A DNA stretch of 54,216 nucleotides from an uncultured Agathobacter sp. GTDB lineage: Bacteria > Bacillota > Clostridia > Lachnospirales > Lachnospiraceae. The notes below the pieces were generated by a model, which was not told where the DNA came from, made no database searches, and saw nothing but the letters and a program-made list of their open reading frames with translations. The position numbers and the translations under genes were made by a program. The stretch covers positions 1-54,216 of the forward strand of contig CAKRLV010000017.1 in the NCBI GenBank assembly GCA_934359755.1. The letters run 5' to 3'. Positions 52,048 to 54,216 of this stretch are shown one piece after another; the first letter of the stretch is position 1, and every line of letters begins with the position of its first letter.

Positions 52048-53028
52048 ATGAAAACAGAGATACTTAGGATGCTGCGGGAAGCCGATGGATATATATCTGG
52101 TCAGGAACTTTGCAACAAATTTGGAGTTTCAAGAACTGCAGTCTGGAAAGCTATCAACCAGCTCAAGGAAGCAGGTTATGAAATAGAAGCGGTACAGAAT
52201 AAAGGATATATACTTAAAGCTGCTCCAGATATTATGAATGAGAATGAACTAAAAAGCATAATGAATACAAAGTGGGCAGGGCAGGAACTTGTCTATTTTG
52301 ACAGCACTGATTCGACAAATACTAAGGCAAAAGAGCTTGCAGAAGAAGGTTATCCTAATGGAACGCTTGTTGTTGCAGACTATCAGATGGCTGGAAAAGG
52401 CCGAAGAGGAAGAACCTGGGAATCGCCATCGGGAACAGGTATTTTCATGACACTTATGTTAAAGCCGGATATTAACCCTAACAATGCATCGATGCTTACA
52501 CTAGTTGCAGCACTTGCGGTGGCTAAGGCAATCTCGGACATTACAGGGGAGCAGGCACTCATAAAATGGCCGAATGATATAGTAATAAATGGCAAGAAAA
52601 TCTGTGGAATTCTGACTGAGATGAGTGCGCAGTTTGATTATATTAATCATATAGTAATTGGAATCGGAATCAATGTGCACAACAAAGATTTTCCAGAAGA
52701 GATAAAAGAGACTGCAAGTTCACTTATGATCGAAAGTGGCGGACAGCATTTTAGAAGAGCTGAGATAATCGAGAAAATAATGGAATATTTTGAGGAATAT
52801 TATGAAATTTATCTAGAAACAGAAGATTTGTCAGCACTTGTAAAAGAGTATAATTCATTACTTGTAAATATGCATAAAAATGTGAAGGTACTAGATCCCA
52901 AAGAACCATTTGAGGGAAAGGCGATGGGAATAACCCCAAGAGGTGAGCTCATTGTGGATACATGGGAATCAAGAAAACTGGTTTCAAGCGGCGAAGTATC
53001 GGTAAGAGGTATATACGGATATGTCTAA
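52048..53028 (+). CDS. birA: Bifunctional biotin-[acetyl-CoA-carboxylase] ligase/repressor BirA
   Basis: The ATG at 52048 follows CGGAGAT. The 326-residue protein has an N-terminal winged helix (residues about 5-60: CNKFGVSRTAVWKAINQLKE), the ligase core with GRGRRGRTWESPSGTGIF, KWPNDIVING, and a C-terminal SH3-like domain. It attaches biotin to carboxylases and, as the DNA-binding domain implies, represses biotin genes. A small unknown gene overlaps its end by 8 nt. Confidence 0.93.
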   Translation: MKTEILRMLREADGYISGQELCNKFGVSRTAVWKAINQLKEAGYEIEAVQNKGYILKAAPDIMNENELKSIMNTKWAGQELVYFDSTDSTNTKAKELAEEGYPNGTLVVADYQMAGKGRRGRTWESPSGTGIFMTLMLKPDINPNNASMLTLVAALAVAKAISDITGEQALIKWPNDIVINGKKICGILTEMSAQFDYINHIVIGIGINVHNKDFPEEIKETASSLMIESGGQHFRRAEIIEKIMEYFEEYYEIYLETEDLSALVKEYNSLLVNMHKNVKVLDPKEPFEGKAMGITPRGELIVDTWESRKLVSSGEVSVRGIYGYV

Positions 53029-53362
53029 CAATAAAGAAGTAGTATTATGTGTATCAAATTCATACCAGAAAAAGTTCTATCTGAATGAGAATTTCAATGG
53101 ACTTCCACAAGGAATACGAGATGAACTAAAGATAATGTGTGTTTTGTATACAGAAGATATTGGTGGAATATTAGAGCTTGTCTTTAATGAAGATGGAGAA
53201 CTTGATTTTAGAACTTCATATGAAGATGGAGACTTTTTCTATGACGAAATTGGAAGTGTGCTGAAGATAAAACAGTATCAGAACGAAAAAAGAGAGCTTC
53301 TTGAGTCAATAGAGACATATTACAAGATAGTTTTTCTTGGAGAAGGTTTTGAGGAGGAATAA
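53021..53362 (+). CDS. Small protein of unknown function (DUF6145-like)
   Basis: The 113-residue protein has no membrane helix. Mixed strands and helices are predicted: KEVVLCVSNSYQKKFYLNENF, LPQGIRDELKIMC and DIGGILELVFNEDGELDF, with an acidic C-terminal half. I recall a similar Lachnospiraceae family (DUF6145), but I am not sure. It overlaps birA by 8 nt and is followed by coaX, so it belongs to this cofactor-related operon. Function unknown. Confidence 0.75.
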   Translation: MSNNKEVVLCVSNSYQKKFYLNENFNGLPQGIRDELKIMCVLYTEDIGGILELVFNEDGELDFRTSYEDGDFFYDEIGSVLKIKQYQNEKRELLESIETYYKIVFLGEGFEEE

Positions 53363-53363
53363 T

Positions 53364-54143
53364 ATGATATTAGGATTGGACGTAGGAAATACAAATATCA
53401 CAGCAGGTATATTTGATGGAGATGAAATGGTAGGAAGCTTCAGAATAACTACCAAAATGCCAAGGACATCTGATGAGTACGGAATGCTTATAGGAAATCT
53501 TCTCGAGAAAAACCAGCTGAAATTGTCAGACATTAAAGATGCTATTATTTGTTCGGTAGTACCAAACATAATGCATTCTCTCCAGAGTGCCTTTATCAAG
53601 TATTTTAATATCACGCCAATTATAGTGGAGGCAGGAATTAAAACAGGAATTCGTGTTGCAACACCAAATCCACAGCAGATAGGTGCAGATAGAATAGTTG
53701 ATGCTGTTGCTGCATATGAATTGTATGGTGGACCGGTACTCGTAATAGACTTTGGAACTGCCACTACGTATGATTTTGTAGATGAGACAGGTACTTTTCA
53801 GGGTGGAATAACAGCACCAGGAATCAGAATATCCGCAAAAGCATTATGGCAGGATGCAGCCAAACTGCCAGAAATCGAAATCAAAAAACCAGCAACAGTA
53901 CTTGGAAAAGATACTATTTCAAGTATGCAGTCAGGTCTTGTGTATGGTCAGATTGGACAAACAGAATATCTCATAAAGAGGGTAAGAGAAGATTTCGGAA
54001 TTGAGAATATGAAAGTAGTTGCGACAGGTGGACTTGGACGAATTATCTCAAATGAGACCTCTGCAATAGATGTGTATGACACAAATCTTACACTTAAAGG
54101 AATTAATCTGGTCTATAAAAAGCAAAATAGAAATAAAAACTAG
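53364..54143 (+). CDS. coaX: Type III pantothenate kinase
   Basis: The ATG at 53364 follows GAGGAGGA; it is far better than the in-frame ATG at 53337 inside the previous gene. The 259-residue protein phosphorylates pantothenate, the first step of CoA synthesis. It has the DVGNTNI phosphate loop, GADRIVDAVAAYE, the VIDFGTATTYDFVD strand, and GLVYGQIGQ. It begins 1 nt after the small unknown gene's stop. Confidence 0.94.
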   Translation: MILGLDVGNTNITAGIFDGDEMVGSFRITTKMPRTSDEYGMLIGNLLEKNQLKLSDIKDAIICSVVPNIMHSLQSAFIKYFNITPIIVEAGIKTGIRVATPNPQQIGADRIVDAVAAYELYGGPVLVIDFGTATTYDFVDETGTFQGGITAPGIRISAKALWQDAAKLPEIEIKKPATVLGKDTISSMQSGLVYGQIGQTEYLIKRVREDFGIENMKVVATGGLGRIISNETSAIDVYDTNLTLKGINLVYKKQNRNKN

Positions 54144-54216
54144 TACACCGAATAATAAATAACTGACACCTTGACTTGGCTGATTTTTCATCTGCTGCGT
54201 TGTCGTCAATCGACGT
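54144..54216. other. Non-coding end of the window
   Basis: After the coaX stop the last 73 bp contain no gene start. The final GTCGTCAATCGAC-like sequence, next to CTGCTGCGTT, has partial dyad symmetry and looks like the beginning of an intergenic palindromic element that continues beyond the window. This cannot be confirmed here. Confidence 0.35.

Overview
The window is AT-rich (roughly 35% G+C by eye), gene-dense and almost wholly chromosomal in character. Gene content (flagellin, a complete Tad/Flp pilus operon with Lachnospiraceae-style accessory proteins, Shine-Dalgarno-led starts, sporulation-type cell-wall hydrolases, MecA, BlaI/BlaR-type regulation) points to a motile Gram-positive Clostridia, most likely a Lachnospiraceae member near Lachnospira/Eubacterium/Roseburia. 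The genus is a guess. I see no phage, IS transposase, CRISPR array or rRNA.

Layout. 1-6976: tRNA-Cys, then a same-strand cluster encoding a double zinc-finger protein, SpeD, a DUF4178-like membrane protein, a DUF350 protein and a membrane-anchored spermidine synthase, followed by a flotillin-like SPFH protein overlapping an orphan HicB-like gene. 7150-9895: lactate dehydrogenase, a coiled-coil protein, an isochorismatase-family hydrolase. 9916-14342: a BlaI/BlaR-type pair on the minus strand, a 40-bp triple repeat with repeated dyads, and a divergent two-component system. 14375-22905: aconitase, an AI-2E-family permease, a large TPR/P-loop protein, glycogen branching enzyme. 23229-26753: a 1174-residue FliK-like protein behind a sigma-D-like promoter. 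26887-31977 (minus strand): Amidase_3, a GH18/SH3 protein, a MinD-like protein, and an unusual Ser/Thr kinase fused to a second P-loop-like domain. 32210-35487: mecA, DUF1858, flagellin, fliS, DUF2508. 35757-45156: a Tad pilus operon (prepilin peptidase, TadZ, TadA, TadB, TadC, Flp pilin, pseudopilins, second prepilin peptidase, FHA protein), then rhomboid, flavodoxin-SCP2 fusion, HIT, murG, a cell-wall hydrolase, OTC, birA, a small unknown and coaX.

How it fits together. The most system-like unit is the polyamine/membrane cluster at 371-6630: SpeD supplies decarboxylated AdoMet (or has a shifted activity), an aminopropyltransferase carries its own membrane domain, and DUF4178/DUF350/SPFH proteins sit beside it. 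This suggests polyamine chemistry at the membrane. The second is the Tad pilus operon, whose FHA protein and TadZ have plausible signalling partners in the kinase/MinD-like pair encoded 4-5 kb upstream on the other strand.

Two sequence-level traits recur. Short tandem repeats appear in at least twelve separate places, in genes and between them. At least two genes (the MinD-like gene and tadC) have no good ATG/GTG/TTG start but carry GGAGGT followed exactly 8 nt later by ATT. All family names come from reading motifs and recalled family features; no database search was run.
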